A stretch of DNA of 64,000 nt from Mayamaea pseudoterrestris (GCA_027923505.1 BROI01000022.1:310001-374000); one strand, 5' to 3'; counted from the first letter of the stretch, positions 1 through 11,924 are shown. Made by a program: numbers and translations. The notes: generated from the letters alone by a model not told the origin.

Positions 1-662
1 ATTGATCGATTTTACTATCAAGTGTGTACGGAATGCGAGTGGGGTTTTAGTGACTATGATGACAAGCGCCTGAATAGTCCGTTAGTTCATTTTAGAAACG
101 AGCCGTCTACTGGATACAAGCCTGGTGTATAGCGCCGGTCCAGGTCTTGCCCGTCTTGAAAATCCCAACTCGTTTAGCAAAGCAGCTTGAGAAATATTTT
201 AATCTCCAATGACGACCAGGGCATCTCCGAGGACCAGCACTAACTGTAAACGCTAAGGATGAATATGCTGGCTGGCTTGCTGCCAGCGGATGATAGTTGT
301 TCTTGTACTACCGCTGCTCTTTCCTAGCTAGTATATCTCAGAAAGAAGGAAAACTTTGCAATGTGTTGTCCACCGCGTGCAAGGCAACACTCAAATATCA
401 CATGATTTTATCGGGTAATCTCGTAATGTACTCGGTATACGAAGAGCATGTACTTTTCAAAACCAACAAAGCTGAAACTAATTTAATCTCCAGTGTGAGC
501 AACTCTAGTAGTAAACCACCACGACATTTCTTGGCGCATGACGGCTGCTCTCCATTTGTTGTGGATTGCTAAGACAGTGTCGACGCTTCAAATTCTTTTG
601 TTTTGGTCTAACTTTTTCATCGCTAAGAGTAAAGTCAACTGTAACACCAAACTGTATAATTA
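1..662. other. Left-edge intergenic sequence
   Basis: I see no convincing gene here. Open frames are short and lack recognisable domains. It is the 3' flank of the kinesin gene on the minus strand, plus unassigned sequence to the window edge. Confidence 0.5.
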
Positions 663-3600
663 TTATGTCGCACTGTTTGCGGAATTAGCTTGGCTACCAT
701 TCTGCCTTTCGCGAATCACTCGCATGCGCTCCTGGTGCCTTTGCAAAGCAATCTCGTTACGCATCTGGAAAGATGCGGCTGACGACGCCCCTCCATATCG
801 TTGCGTCATCTTTTCTAACAGCAACGCCTCCTTTCCCTTGAATTTCTCCATGATAATGTCGATCCGGTCAACTTTGGCTTGGTCGTGCTGCTCCAGAAGT
901 GCCAGCACTTGCTCCCGAATCTTCAGCGTCTCATCTCTTTCAGACGCAGCAGTGTCAACTGGAGCTGCTGACTCGTTTGCTACCTTCGAACTAGACACTA
1001 ATGCGGCCGGTGTCTGCGCTCGCGTCGGGGTTGACATTGTGGGTCTTGGCCTTGAGCCAAGTACTTCATCGCGCCTTGCTCGCACGTTGGATGCAGCATG
1101 ACCAGTCCTCTCCTGACGCAGTTTCTTGCTGGCAGTATCCAGCTCGCTCTCCTTTTCTTCAAGCTTGCGCTCAAGCGTTCCAATCTTGCTCTTCATCTTG
1201 CCAACCTGTTGTTGCAGCGTACGCTGCTCTTGGCGAGCAGTTTCGAGTTCGTCCGCCACTGCCTCTCTTGCTGATTTCTCCTTCTGCCAGCGAGCAGCCA
1301 TGTCATCGTTATTCTTTCTTAGCATTTCAAGCGTCTTGCTGTCTGTCTTGCTCTGGGATCGCGTTGTAGATAGATTCTTTAGCTTGTCCTGCACTCGCGC
1401 ATTGTCGCGCTTAAGGCTGTGCAGCTGGGTCTCGCTGCGCTCTTTCGCGCGCGTTAACGCCTTCATCTCTTCTGTCAGAGCCTTGACAGTCTCTTCAAGG
1501 TTTTTGCTAGTAACATTTCGCTGAGCGGCGCCAATCTGGATGCGACGCACTCTGGTGGCAAACTGCAATGCGTGAACGGACTCATCATACGAATGGTCAT
1601 TCGGACAAATGGCAACAATCATCATTGTTCTGGAATTGCCACCAAGTGAATCTTGCAATAGGTACGTAAGTTTACTGTCTCGGAAAGGGATGTGCGAAGC
1701 CTTTCGGTCTAACGCTTCCATGACATTTCCAAGCGCTGAAAGACTCTTGTTGATGAAGCCAGCCTCTTTCAACTGATCGCCTGATACATTACTCTTGCGG
1801 ACACGCTCGGAACCCGCCAGATCCACTAGGTACAGCGTCCCATTATTCGATATTTCTTTTCCGGTTCCCGACGTGACCTGCACCATTAGAACCATGTGCG
1901 AGCGACTACTATGCTCATTGAGGTCTGTCGCTGCAGTGGCCCGATTGGAATTACCGCGCTTGAGAAGCTCCATTACCTCCTGAATGCTGTGCACTTTCTC
2001 CTTGGTCAAGTCTGGAACAACGACGCGCCCAGCGTCATCTCGACGAATCTCGAGCGATGTCTTTCCGCCCGCGCGTCTGGACTCTAGCTTCTTCTCCGCG
2101 GTTGATGATCCGTGACCAGTCAACAGGTCGTACACTTCTTCATTGTAAATTTCGAGCATGCCGAGATTGATCTCAAAATCGAATGTCACCGGCTCTTTAT
2201 CTCCATTGTCATCTTCGTCGCGCACAAACATATCTGCTGCTCGTTGCTGCTGGGCACGGAGGTTAAGAAGGTGGAAAATCTTCTGAATTGTCCTGTAACT
2301 GATACCATACTGATTGTCCTGTGACGATCCTTCCATTGTGAAAGTCTGTGAAGGGTGGATGCAGTGTGAGTGTGGCCATGATGCCTTATATGAATTGTGT
2401 TTGTACTAGTTACGTACTTTTCCACTGCCTGTCTGGCCATAGGCAAAGATGCATGCATTAAAGCCATCCACCACGCTTAATGCGAGTGGCTCCACGTCTT
2501 GGAAGACGCTGGTTTGTGACTGATCCGGTCCCCACACTCTGTCGAACGCAAAGCTCTTCCATTTGTTTGTTCGGGAATCAAAACATCCTACCTCCGTCTC
2601 GGTCAGCGACTCGACAATCTCCTTGTAACCCTTTTGAATCTCGTTTATCGTCATTGGGCGTACGCGACAATACACTTGAATGTTACCCTGGAGATGCAAC
2701 ATCTTGCTGAGTAGCTGGGCGTTATAGTCGCGTTGAGCATTGAACTTCTTCGACAAGTTACGCAATTCGTCGCCCATGAGTCGTGGGTCACGACTCTCGA
2801 TAATCTGCTGAACGTGCTTCGAGTCGTCTTCGTCGGCTTGGTTGATCAAGTTCACCTCCTTAAAATCTGACGATGCGAGCGAACTGAGACGGTTCATTTG
2901 CGTCACAACCGCAGTGTCTCCTCCGCGACCAAACAACTCCTTATGTAGAAGTTTCAAATCGTCCTCCAGGCGTTTGATGCGAACTTCACTCATGCGTTTC
3001 TGGTCCTGCAATTTTTTATAATCTTCCTCGAGACTATTAAATTTCTTTTGCTCTTCATCAAGCCTATATGTCAGCCGCATAACAGATGCTGGCGAGGTTG
3101 ACCGCGGACGATCACGGGCGGGCGTTCGCAAACGACGTGGTGAAGGACCTTCGTCCATAGACGAGAGCTCATCTCGGTCGTAAGACGATCGTCGCCCCAA
3201 AGACGGACTCGGCATGACATCGGCCGAGCCCACATTAACAGACGCCTTTCCTGCTCGTTTCGGCGAAGAAGGAGGGATATTGTTCTGTGCTTCTTCCTTT
3301 TCGCGACGCAAGACAATTACGCGGGCTTCTGTTTCTGCTAATTGCCCCTTGGCCAAGCGTAAATCACTTTCGAGGCGTGTCACCTTCTCTTCGGCTTCAT
3401 GCAGCCGCTCTTCCATGCTAGTTGTGATTGCCGCAATCTCTGACTCCTTCTTGTTAACCTCTTCCTTTGCCCGCTCTAGTTGAGACGTGAGCATTTTCAC
3501 CACTTCGCTCTGCACTTGCTCGCCGGCATCACGATCCTGTACGTCCTTCAAAGACGCCAGAGACATTTCAGTATCGTCCACCTTCTGCTGCAAAAGCGTG

Positions 3601-5110
3601 TTCTCTTCGTGCAATTTGTCCAATTGAGATTTCATGCTGTTAATTTCATGCTGCAAATCCGCCTGCATCCTCTCGCGCAACTCGCCAGCGGCTGCCTCAC
3701 GGCCCATTTGCTCCGCTTCTAGTCTTGCTTCGTCAAAGCGAGCATTTACAGCCTCAAGCTCGTCCAAAATGCCAGTGTAATCCTCCTTGGCATTTTGCAA
3801 AGCCGCTTCAAGTCGCAGAATTTCGTCCTGCAGCCGTTGATTCTCTTCTCCAGCTCCTTGGACGGCCTTGGCAATATTGGATGCATCCGACAACGACGAT
3901 TTGGATGCAATTTCGGCTTCTTTCATCGCAATCGATAAGCTCGTCACCTCCTCCCTATGTTGAGCTCGTTCTTCTTCCAAAGTAAGCATTAAATTCTTTC
4001 GATCTTCCTCCGCGGCTGCAAGCTCCTCTTGCGTCAATTGAATCTCCTCCTTTGCCAGTGTTAACTCCTCTCTAATAAGAACAATGTCTTCTCGTAAACG
4101 CTGTTCCCTATCCAAAAAGTCTGCATTCTCCGATTGTAAGCGACGGAGCTCCTCCTCTTCTTCGTCAACTCGTTGATGCGACTTGAGATCCTCAATTTCG
4201 TTTCGCAACGAGTCCATGGTTCCTTCAGTTTCACTAAGGCGATTCTCCGTCTCAATCAATTGTTCCGTCACCAACTCAAGCTCTTCCTCTAGTTTCTTGA
4301 CGTATGCTTCATCAACCGATGGTGCACTGTCGGCTGTATCCATCGACTTGACCATACCAACATTATTGTCCTCCGTCGCGTCATCCATGAGTGAGGTCTC
4401 CCTCGCAGCGTTGCGAGCTTCAGCCGTCGCCAAGCGCGCCTCGAGCTTTTGAATCTCATCCTCCATGCCTTGTTTGTCGACTTCCAATTCAAGTCTCGTC
4501 TCCTCCAGTTCATTCTCTTTGAAAGCCAGCTCTTCATGAACAGCATCAGCTTCCTCGCGAACATGCGCAACCGATTCCTCCAATTCGCGAATGCGTTGGT
4601 CTGCTTCATCCTGCGCTTGCTCGGCAGCCCGACGCAATTGCTGCTCCTCCTTGAGCTTGCGACGAGACTCTGTCAAGGACGCCTCCAGCGACGAAAGTTG
4701 AGGCGCAATGTTTTCAAGCTGAGCCGACAAGGCGCGGTTCGCCGCCGTTGATTCGGCCAGCTTTTCCTCTGTGAAATTTAAGGTGATAAATTTAAAGTGT
4801 GAGTAAACCAGTATTTGATACAACCAATTATGTACTCTCTTAAAGCAAAATGGCGTCGGTCTATTTAAGGAGCATGACTTCACTTGATAGTCCCTTCCCT
4901 CGCATCTACAAAGCTAACTTGTTCCTACATCAAAGTTACGCTATACTTACGCATTTTCGCAAGTTCCGCATCAAGTTCTTCCTCCAGCTCGCGACTGCTA
5001 GCAATATACTCGTCAAATGCCGACTGCAGCGCCAGCAGTTCGGCCTCTCGCTCCGCCACGGTGGCGCTAAAGACTTCCGGCATAATGGTGCAGCAGTTTT
5101 GTTCTATCAA
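663..5110 (-). CDS. Kinesin, kinesin-14-like neck with internal motor
   Basis: This is a microtubule motor ATPase. The model has three exons: 5083 (or 5110)-4951, 4768-2418 and 2345-663, with introns of 182 and 72 bp that both keep frame. It gives 1388 residues from the Met at 5083, or 1397 from 5110. Residues 1-730 are almost continuous coiled coil. The motor (about 735-1100) begins with a neck ending in QVYCRVRP, as in kinesin-14. It has the P-loop GQTGSGKT (split by intron 2 just after the Lys), the switch I region SSRSH and the switch II DLAGSE. A further 290 residues of coiled coil and basic tail follow, so the motor is internal rather than C-terminal. The neck supports kinesin-14. Directionality and cargo cannot be read from sequence, and which of the two Met codons starts translation is open. 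Confidence 0.9.
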
Positions 5111-5518
5111 AAGCCTCCCCTAGCTTCCCAGTCTTCTTTGGTATAAATGCAACCTATAAGGCAATGACTATCGTTTCACAAAACAGCAAGAGCAGAAACA
5201 GTTGGTCGTCCCAACGAGCGGATGACCAATCCGTTGGATCAACGAGATGGCATCGTGACCTCTCGTGACGCAATGAGTGCCGGTCCGATAGCTAGCTATG
5301 TGTTAGCTGTCAATGGAGCTGATTTGTGGTTATTCAAGCTTCTGTACGGTAGTACTTGGACCGCTTGGACAACAATCTATAATATTTCTATCTCTAAGCC
5401 ACCAAAAGCTATAGACTTTCATACAATGTTTCTTTGGTTTTGATACACAGTGAATTCATTATAAATGGTACACGCAAGATACTCGGCCTAGCCTTTGTGG
5501 AAACACTCCCAGCTCACG
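5111..5518. other. Intergenic, upstream of the kinesin gene
   Basis: No gene seen. It contains the presumed kinesin promoter and the 3' flank of the next minus-strand gene. No GTCGCAC-type octamer was found here, unlike many other start regions in the window. Confidence 0.4.
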
Positions 5519-6079
5519 TCATGGTCCATTATCAATGAACCCCATTGCCTTCAGTACGAGTCCACAGCATTTCCGTTGGGCGCAATCAACATTGTCTTCG
5601 CCTGCGACGCGTGACATTGCTGTGGCCGCATCCTTTGATGGCTCAAGCAATTGGAATCGGTCTTTCATATCCGTAATAAATATTTTAGCACATTTTGCCA
5701 CATCATTTTCACTGAACGCTTCGTAACGGTCTGCCTGAGCCATGAATGCAAGGACTTCGCTATAGCCACCAGAGCCGCCATCACTTCCATCCCACTTTGA
5801 TTTCTGCAGAAACAAGGCCAACGCTAGTTTCACTTCCTCAAAGTCGCTTGGTTCATTGTTTCCAGCCAGCAAGTTGTCAATCAATGCTTGTCTGGCTTGA
5901 CGAGTTGTGTAACGCTGTCTACTAATGCGTGCACAGTCGTGGCCGGTTCCGACTGCCGATCCCCAGTTCCAATGAGGCGATGTCCATCCAGAGTTTGGGA
6001 CGCCGTAAATTGCTTTGCTTGTACTGAACGATGAAGCGAGCGTTATGAGATAAGAGAGGAGGAGAATGGAAACAAACAT
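5519..6079 (-). CDS. Small secreted or plastid-imported protein, unknown function
   Basis: The product is 186 residues. A hydrophobic signal peptide (residues 2-17) ends in ALA-SER-SER-PHE. An Ala-x-x-Phe junction is the context diatoms use for plastid import, so plastid delivery is possible; simple secretion is the alternative. The mature part has a Trp-rich stretch (GWTSPHWNWGSAVGTGHDCA, about residues 32-51) that looks like a conserved signature, then an acidic helical region and two Cys near the C-terminus (AQRKCC). I do not recognise a named family. It is intronless as read. The start Met is the only one ahead of the signal peptide. An octamer TGTCGCAC in sense orientation lies about 100 bp upstream. 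Confidence 0.7.
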   Translation of the reverse strand: MFVSILLLSYLITLASSFSTSKAIYGVPNSGWTSPHWNWGSAVGTGHDCARISRQRYTTRQARQALIDNLLAGNNEPSDFEEVKLALALFLQKSKWDGSDGGSGGYSEVLAFMAQADRYEAFSENDVAKCAKIFITDMKDRFQLLEPSKDAATAMSRVAGEDNVDCAQRKCCGLVLKAMGFIDNGP

Positions 6080-6611
6080 TTATTGATGTAGAGTCCTACA
6101 ATGTGTTGCAGTATGCTGAACTGATCGGCGTTTTAGATGTCGGCTGTCAGATGTCATCGACCATCGACGGACGCCGTGCGACATTAGGCATGAGACTGTG
6201 AAAAAAATATGCACTAGCACTATTCCTACCGGGATACAAACAACGGAACACTTTTACGGACTTAAGATCATTCACGTAGTAACTAGGTCTCGTCCAGAAG
6301 TATGTGCTACTGTCTTTCCTGCGATTTCGTATATCCGCAATTTTCGCTGTGGTTGCTGTTGCTGAGTCATTTGTAAAAGTCCGTGCAACGAAATGCTATG
6401 CACAACTGACACTTTCTGGCATCAATAGAAATTTATATGATATGTTTGGAGAGTAAGCAGATAGTTAATTCACTTTCGCATAAGTTGGTCATCTTGATAG
6501 GCACATAGGCACCTCGTAAATTTCAGTATTCGTTCGTCGGACGTCGGACAACAGACGCCTCAGCCATTAGAATCGAAACGAAAGCCAAGCATAAGTAAAA
6601 GCATTAAATAT
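6080..6611. other. Intergenic
   Basis: No gene recognised. The sequence lies between the start of the secreted-protein gene and the stop of the next minus-strand gene. Apart from the octamer at 6176-6183 nothing stands out. Confidence 0.4.
6176..6183 (-). promoter_or_regulatory. TGTCGCAC octamer upstream of the 6079 start
   Basis: This is an exact TGTCGCAC on the gene's sense strand, about 97 bp before the ATG. It is one of a set of such sites near start codons in this window. Promoter function is inferred from recurrence only. Confidence 0.4.
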
Positions 6612-6986
6612 TTACTTTCCTCCGCGTTTTAGCAGTCCCTTTAAACCTCGTTCGCTCTTGGTCGCTTCTTGACGTGCGCGAAAGGAAGCAACGACATTTT
6701 TTTGTCGCTGCGATTCACTTGAAGCCGAGTCAGACGATGACGATGAGGACAGTGACGCTGTTGGTTCCATAGTTCGTAAACTGTTAAGCTTGGCAATGCG
6801 CTCCTGCCTGCTAGATGCCTTTGTGTTCAATTCGGATGATTGCTCCCGACGTTTTTGACCTCGCTCATGCTCCGTGGCTAATTCCTTGCCCTTCTGGACA
6901 GCCGCCTGTCCTCCCTTGTAGACTCCATATCCAGCAGCACCAATTGCAGCAGCTGTTAGTATTACCATGATCCCAAAATTTGTCAC
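6612..6986 (-). CDS. Small single-span membrane protein, unknown
   Basis: The product is 124 residues. Residues 5-22 form one hydrophobic Ala/Gly-rich segment (VILTAAAIGAAGYGVY), probably a signal anchor. A highly charged, Lys/Glu/Gln-rich helical region follows, then a Ser-rich stretch (about 78-92) and a basic C-terminus ending GLLKRGGK. No catalytic motif or known domain is visible. It is divergently arranged with the Reeler-domain gene (278 bp between starts), and a TGTCGCAC octamer sits in the shared upstream region, which supports a real transcribed gene. The function is unknown. Confidence 0.6.
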   Translation of the reverse strand: MTNFGIMVILTAAAIGAAGYGVYKGGQAAVQKGKELATEHERGQKRREQSSELNTKASSRQERIAKLNSLRTMEPTASLSSSSSSDSASSESQRQKNVVASFRARQEATKSERGLKGLLKRGGK

Positions 6987-7113
6987 TTGCTATGAACTTG
7001 ACGAGAGCGGAGAAACCTGGCGACAGGAGGTTCCGGTTGTGACTCTTGGGACGAGCGTGTGAATCGACGAACGATGAACGATAAAAACCGTCAACGACGA
7101 CGCCGGCCGGCGA

Positions 7114-7121
7114 TGTCGCAC
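7114..7121 (+). promoter_or_regulatory. TGTCGCAC octamer in a divergent promoter
   Basis: This exact octamer lies between two divergent genes, 128 bp from the 6986 start and 144 bp from the 7265 start. It could serve either gene. Confidence 0.4.
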
Positions 7122-7264
7122 CACAACTCACAACATTGTCCGTGAAATCATTTTCTTGAAATGACTCAACACTTGTTGGAATGATGACCCTTGGATCTTG
7201 GATCGGTCGCATAATCGACGCCTGCCAATGGCAACAGTCGAGAATATACATACCTCACTAAACC

Positions 7265-7990
7265 ATGAGGCTGTCCATCGTCTTGCAGCTACTCTATGCA
7301 ATTACTGCGTTTCGCCTGAACTCTTCGTCGCCGACTGGCGCGTCGGGTTGCGATGGCAACGGGCCAGCCGTTGGTGGCCCTCACCTCGACAATGATCCAA
7401 CCACTGGCAGCCTGGAAGGCTTTGGTCTCAAGGTTTCCCTCGAATCAGATGTCTTGCAAACAAGTGGAGCTCTTACAATACCTGCCAATCGTGACCATTT
7501 GCTGTACCTATACACGGAGCAAGTCGACGGCAGCAATGAGTTCCGAGGCTTTCTCTTTCGATTGGCAAATACCAATGGCGAATCAACTTTGGGATACTTG
7601 ACCATTCCAGAAAGTATTTTGGATGAAGCGCAGGTCGCAGACACATGTACAGACCTCAATATCACTGGTATCACTCATGTGAACAACGACTTGAAGTCCA
7701 ACATTGCAATCAACTTGAACATTCCTGAGAAAACGAATGGTTTATTGCTTGATGTTACGGCAGTTATTATGAATCGTTTGGTCAATAATACATGGACATC
7801 AGAGTACTACTCTAGCCAGTACCAGATTAATGTGGGTGGAGCCGAAGAAGAAACTGACATGCCAACGACGGCGCCGTTTGACTTTCCAGACGGACCAGCC
7901 GAAAGCACAGCTGTCTCAACCTTGCCGATGCAAGGTTATAGATTTGTCACACTCCTGCTTGCCATACTTGGATATTCACATATATTATAG
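7265..7990 (+). CDS. Reeler-domain cell-surface protein with C-terminal anchor
   Basis: The product is 241 residues and intronless. A signal peptide covers residues 1-16. Residues about 28-165 read as a Reeler (reelin) domain: a Cys-Asp-Gly start, a Tyr-rich strand (YLYTEQV), the typical FRGFLFRLAN strand, and a Cys before NITGITHVNN. A short Thr/Pro/Asp-rich stalk follows, then a C-terminal hydrophobic segment (GYRFVTLLLAILGY) with almost no tail, which suggests a GPI anchor. Several Asn-x-Ser/Thr sites would allow N-glycosylation. Reeler domains occur in secreted and surface proteins of many eukaryotes; the ligand here is unknown. Confidence 0.7.
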   Translation: MRLSIVLQLLYAITAFRLNSSSPTGASGCDGNGPAVGGPHLDNDPTTGSLEGFGLKVSLESDVLQTSGALTIPANRDHLLYLYTEQVDGSNEFRGFLFRLANTNGESTLGYLTIPESILDEAQVADTCTDLNITGITHVNNDLKSNIAINLNIPEKTNGLLLDVTAVIMNRLVNNTWTSEYYSSQYQINVGGAEEETDMPTTAPFDFPDGPAESTAVSTLPMQGYRFVTLLLAILGYSHIL

Positions 7991-8507
7991 CAAAATCAAC
8001 ATTTGGTCTGCGCATTTTCGTACATAGGTACTCGGTTTTGAACTGCTCGATTCCTCGGCAAAGTTCAAGATGTTTAGCACTAACACATATAGTACATGTA
8101 GCTGATGTTGACCGTTGCGTAGTAATGGAAAGTATGTGAAATTCAATTCTATGTACTGTTTGTTCTTACTATGTTTGTTTGTTGCAGACAGTAGCAGAAT
8201 GAAACATACTGCTAGCTACTCACTGTCAGTAGCCTGGAGCTGGGCATGTGCTATCTGACACGATTCACATGCACCGGCCCGTCCTCAACGGCGAGCCAGA
8301 CAGTCAACGGACACGCCCGTCGGGTATTAGCGAAGATGGGCGATCCTGTTGCGACATCTGCGATCCTCGCCAGTAAAAAGAGCGATGGCTCGCCATGGAG
8401 GCAATCTTCAATTGCAGTCCTTAAAATTAGCAGGTTGCACACGAAAAACAGCAACCAGAGCGATACCTTTACTTGTCATAGTGCATGGTGCCTTGTATGC
8501 AGCATAT

Positions 8508-8589
8508 AGTACACTAGCAGACGGAAAAGTAGCAGCGTGTTTAGAGGTGATATAGCCGGTTATCCTTGGTTCGATTCCGAGGTGCGCTA
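8508..8589 (+). other. tRNA-like unit in TRIM LTR (copy 1)
   Basis: An 82-nt stretch has an A-box-like TAGCAGACGG, a B box GGTTCGATTCC, a T-arm-like hairpin, and ends that can pair as an acceptor stem (AGTACAC with GTGCGCT, 6 of 7). The length fits a type II (Leu/Ser-like) tRNA. The anticodon arm is poor, so it is a tRNA-derived promoter unit rather than a working tRNA. Confidence 0.55.
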
Positions 8590-8977
8590 CTTTTAACGCA
8601 TAGTGATACTACTTTTCTGTTGCATACTGCTATGGTAGCGTCCCTATCGAGAGATCTGGACTGAGGCTGCTGGTTCGAGTTGCGATCGAATCAAGCGAAG
8701 AAAAAGCAAAAATTCACTGGTTGCACGGGTTTGTCACGAACGAACGATGGGGAGTCGCGGACCCTGGGGAGTGCACAAAGATGCGCCGAGCCCGAAACGC
8801 CGCAGGAAAAACTGAAAGTGACATTCCCCCCGCGAGACGAAAATGCCAGCTGAAACGGAAGACGAGTTAGCACTATGACGCGCAAAGCTAGGGGGAGTAG
8901 CAGGTTGCACACGAAAAACAGCAACCAGAGCGATACCTTTACTTGTCATAGTGCATGGTGCCTTGGATGCAGCATAT

Positions 8978-9059
8978 AGTACACTAGCGGACGGAAAAGT
9001 AGCAGCGTGCTTAGAGGTGACATAGCCGGTTATCCTTGGTTCGATTCCGAGGTGCGCTA
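8978..9059 (+). other. tRNA-like unit in TRIM LTR (copy 2)
   Basis: Same tRNA-like unit in the second terminal repeat of the first TRIM copy, with a few differences from the other three. The B box GGTTCGATTCC is unchanged. Confidence 0.5.
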
Positions 9060-11808
9060 CTTGTATCGGCATAGTGATACTACATTCTGTTGCATACCTG
9101 CTAAATACTCATCATAATTTTATTTACATATCCTACGATAGGTACTTCACTTTGAATCTAAAAATAGACAACTGTCTATCGGAAACGGAAACAAACAACA
9201 TGTTGATTGTCGTACTTTTTCAAAAAGCACAATGATTCCTCACGTCTCTGTCTTCATGTCGAGTGTTGTTCAATGAGCACCTTTGATGGACGAAGTCATA
9301 TTCGCCTTTGTCTCCTTGGGCGCCTCTGATATCTGGGACCATCTGTCTGAATTTGGCGTGTAGTCCCCTCAGCATTCCTCTCGGACTTATGGTGTTGACG
9401 CGATTTGCGTCGACAGAAAGTACCTCAGAACCTCAGTACTGCTCTTCTGATATTTGTTCGGATATTTTCGTTGATCTTATGCCGCAAGAAGACGAAGGTT
9501 TACCCGACGGACGTCGTTGGGATATCAGGATCCTTCCTACTTGATGGTTCCTACTTGGCTGCAAAGCAAGTTTGAAGAACAATCTTTGCGAGCCGTCTTG
9601 CAGACCTCTCTTTGATTCAGTTTGCCCGTTGGTTGGATAACATGATCAACTTAAAGGCAAGCAACAGGACTCGTCGACCCGACAAAGACCCATTCTCGTA
9701 AACCATGGGCAACAAAGAAGCTTAAAGCAAAACATGATCCAAGTGTGCAAATACCATGCGCCAACTTGGGGTGGTCGGCAACCCAGCCGCTCAAATATAA
9801 ATTGAAAAAGAAAAACAATGGAGACGGCAAAATGGAGGGGAGCCGCTCAAAAAACTAACGAAGACCAGCACATGATAGTGGATGTTACAACAGAGGAACC
9901 AGTGCAAGTACAGAGGCAACCAGCAATCGGAGTTGATTGGGATCAAACAATTGGATCTTTAAAGCGTATCACGAATCTTGTCGCGGTTAAACAACCTACT
10001 AGACAAATTACGGAACATTCCTGTTGTCTTTCTTGGTAAAGCTAATGCTCTTCTACGCTTACCGCCCCTTTGCGACTCAGGGCATCGACTTGGTGTAGCC
10101 AACGGCACTGGTTGCCTCGAGTGCAAACGCCGTTTAATATCACAAACTGCTTGGCCGCTGGACTCTACCAAGATTGATTTTGCGATCGTTCCTTCCGAGT
10201 TTAACTTCAAAAGGATCGACAACTTCCCGGTGAGTCTTCCAACAGGATATCATCGACATGCTGCTGGGGCGAGACGTCTTAACACTCTTGACCATTGACT
10301 TTGGAGACAAACAAACATTGGGGTAATCAATCGATCAATGGTGACGATGGAGGATTTGAGCAATCGGCCAAAAACAAATCAGAGACTCTTTGTTTGGCGG
10401 TTTGTTCTATTCTCTGATACTGAACCAGACCTGCATACACAAATTTATCAACTAGTATAACATTCGACAGGCGATTGCGATCAATCAACTCATTTAATGA
10501 ACATACCGATTTAAAGCGTCTCTTCTGACCTTTCCCGCTCTCTTTTCAGGCAAGCGGCAAATACCCACGAGCTAGTCGTGACATTGATCCACAAGCTAAA
10601 CCAGTTCATAAGACATTATCCAGTGCCTCGTGCCTGAGCAAACCTTCAAGAAGACTCGATCGACTTCGAACTCGGACTGACCTTCCCTGATGGCGCCCTT
10701 GTATACCAAAAAGACAAACTGGCACCTTTGTTTCTGACTTTCGGGCGTTGAATAAAGTGATAAAGGCTTTGAGCCGTATCCATGAACTCTGGCGCCATAT
10801 TCCACAAAGCTTGTTTCAATGCAGTATTATACCTTCCAGTTGGACAAACACTCTGCGCATCGTTGTTTTTCTTTCGTGCCTTGCCAATGGGCGTCAATCA
10901 AGCCCCGATATTGCTCAAGAGGTGATGGAGAAAGTTTTACAAGGATTGCGCGTTGAAAAGTACCTTGATGGATGTGGTTGCTTTGCAACTGAAACTTGAC
11001 TCTCTTAGAACGGTTTTAAAGCGTCTCGAGGAAGCGGCTTTACAATCAATCAAGCAAGTGCATGGGCGTCAAGGAAACACGACTGGCTTGGGTACTGGCT
11101 CACGCCACAGGACTCAAACCCTGGCCCCAAAAAGTCAAGCAATTGTGGATATGAACCTCCTACCATCTCACAGTTGCGCTCATTCCTTGGTCTTGTAACT
11201 TCTTGTGAACATGTGCCTCGTCTGCACATCTTGCTCCTTTGTCTCATTCGGCCAAATACTTTTCAATGGTGCGCCTCAACAAAAGAAAAAGTTCTGGCAT
11301 GTTCTTCGTTTTTATCCTGATCATAACAAACCATTCGTCATCAAGACAGTACCTCTGATTATCAACTCGGCGCGTCATCCTTCAGATGCTCGAATGCCTA
11401 ATTTCTCGCGCAAACTCAACAGCGCCCAATCAATTACACCATTGAAGGAATTGCTAAGTATTGTTGAAACGCTCGAAACGTTTCGTTCGGTGCTGCTTGG
11501 TGCGCGTTGCAAATCCATACGGACCATAAAAATCTCACCACGTTGACCCTTCCAAACAACGCGTCGGCGTTGGCGTCTGTACTTGGAGGTTGAAGTTCCT
11601 TTATCTCAAAGGGAGCTTAACACTTTGCAGATGCTCTTTCGGGTTCCACAAAACTGTGGGGGAGACCCTGTTGATGTTTAAAGCAACAACAGGATCAAAA
11701 GAACGCAAACAGGTCATCGCGACATACCCATCCGATGACAACTAACGGTGTCAAATTGGCCATCACGATGGCGCGTTCTTGCACATTCAATTGAATCAAC
11801 ATTGGCGG

Positions 11809-11924
11809 AGTATGTGAAATTCAATTCTATGTACTGTTTGTTCTTACTATGTTTGTTTGTTGCAGACAGTAGCAGAATGAAACATACTGCTAGCTACTCA
11901 CTGTCAGTAGCCTGGAGCTGGGCA
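11809..11924. repeat. Duplicated host flank
   Basis: These 116 bp just upstream of the intact gypsy LTR match 8131-8246. The last five bases (GGGCA, 11920-11924) are the target duplication, repeated at 17837-17841. The shared flank is the key evidence that the two gypsy copies come from one locus. Confidence 0.85.

Larger units (their letters stand above)
8428..9103 (+). mobile_element. TRIM element, copy inside the degenerate gypsy LTR
   Basis: This is the counterpart of the element at 12106-12780. It has two direct terminal repeats (8428-8632 and 8898-9103), a primer-binding-like TGGTAGCG directly after the first repeat and a purine run (AGGGGGAG) directly before the second. It has no coding capacity. 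It sits at the same LTR position as the other copy, so it was duplicated with the locus rather than inserted independently. Confidence 0.75.
8131..11808 (+). mobile_element. Degenerate tandem copy of the Ty3/gypsy locus (fossil or assembly duplicate)
   Basis: This segment repeats the locus that starts at 11809. It has the same 116 bp of host flank, the same GGGCA (8242-8246), an LTR starting at 8247 interrupted by the same TRIM at the same place, then gag and pol related to 12832-about 16165. No 3' LTR is present; it stops abruptly inside pol and the intact copy begins. It is nearly identical to the other copy up to about 8.6 kb and then carries very many breaks, dominated by short length changes rather than substitutions. 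It cannot be coding. Because the host flank is shared, this is a duplication of one locus, not a second insertion. A poorly polished gap fill is a strong alternative to genuine decay. Confidence 0.8.
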
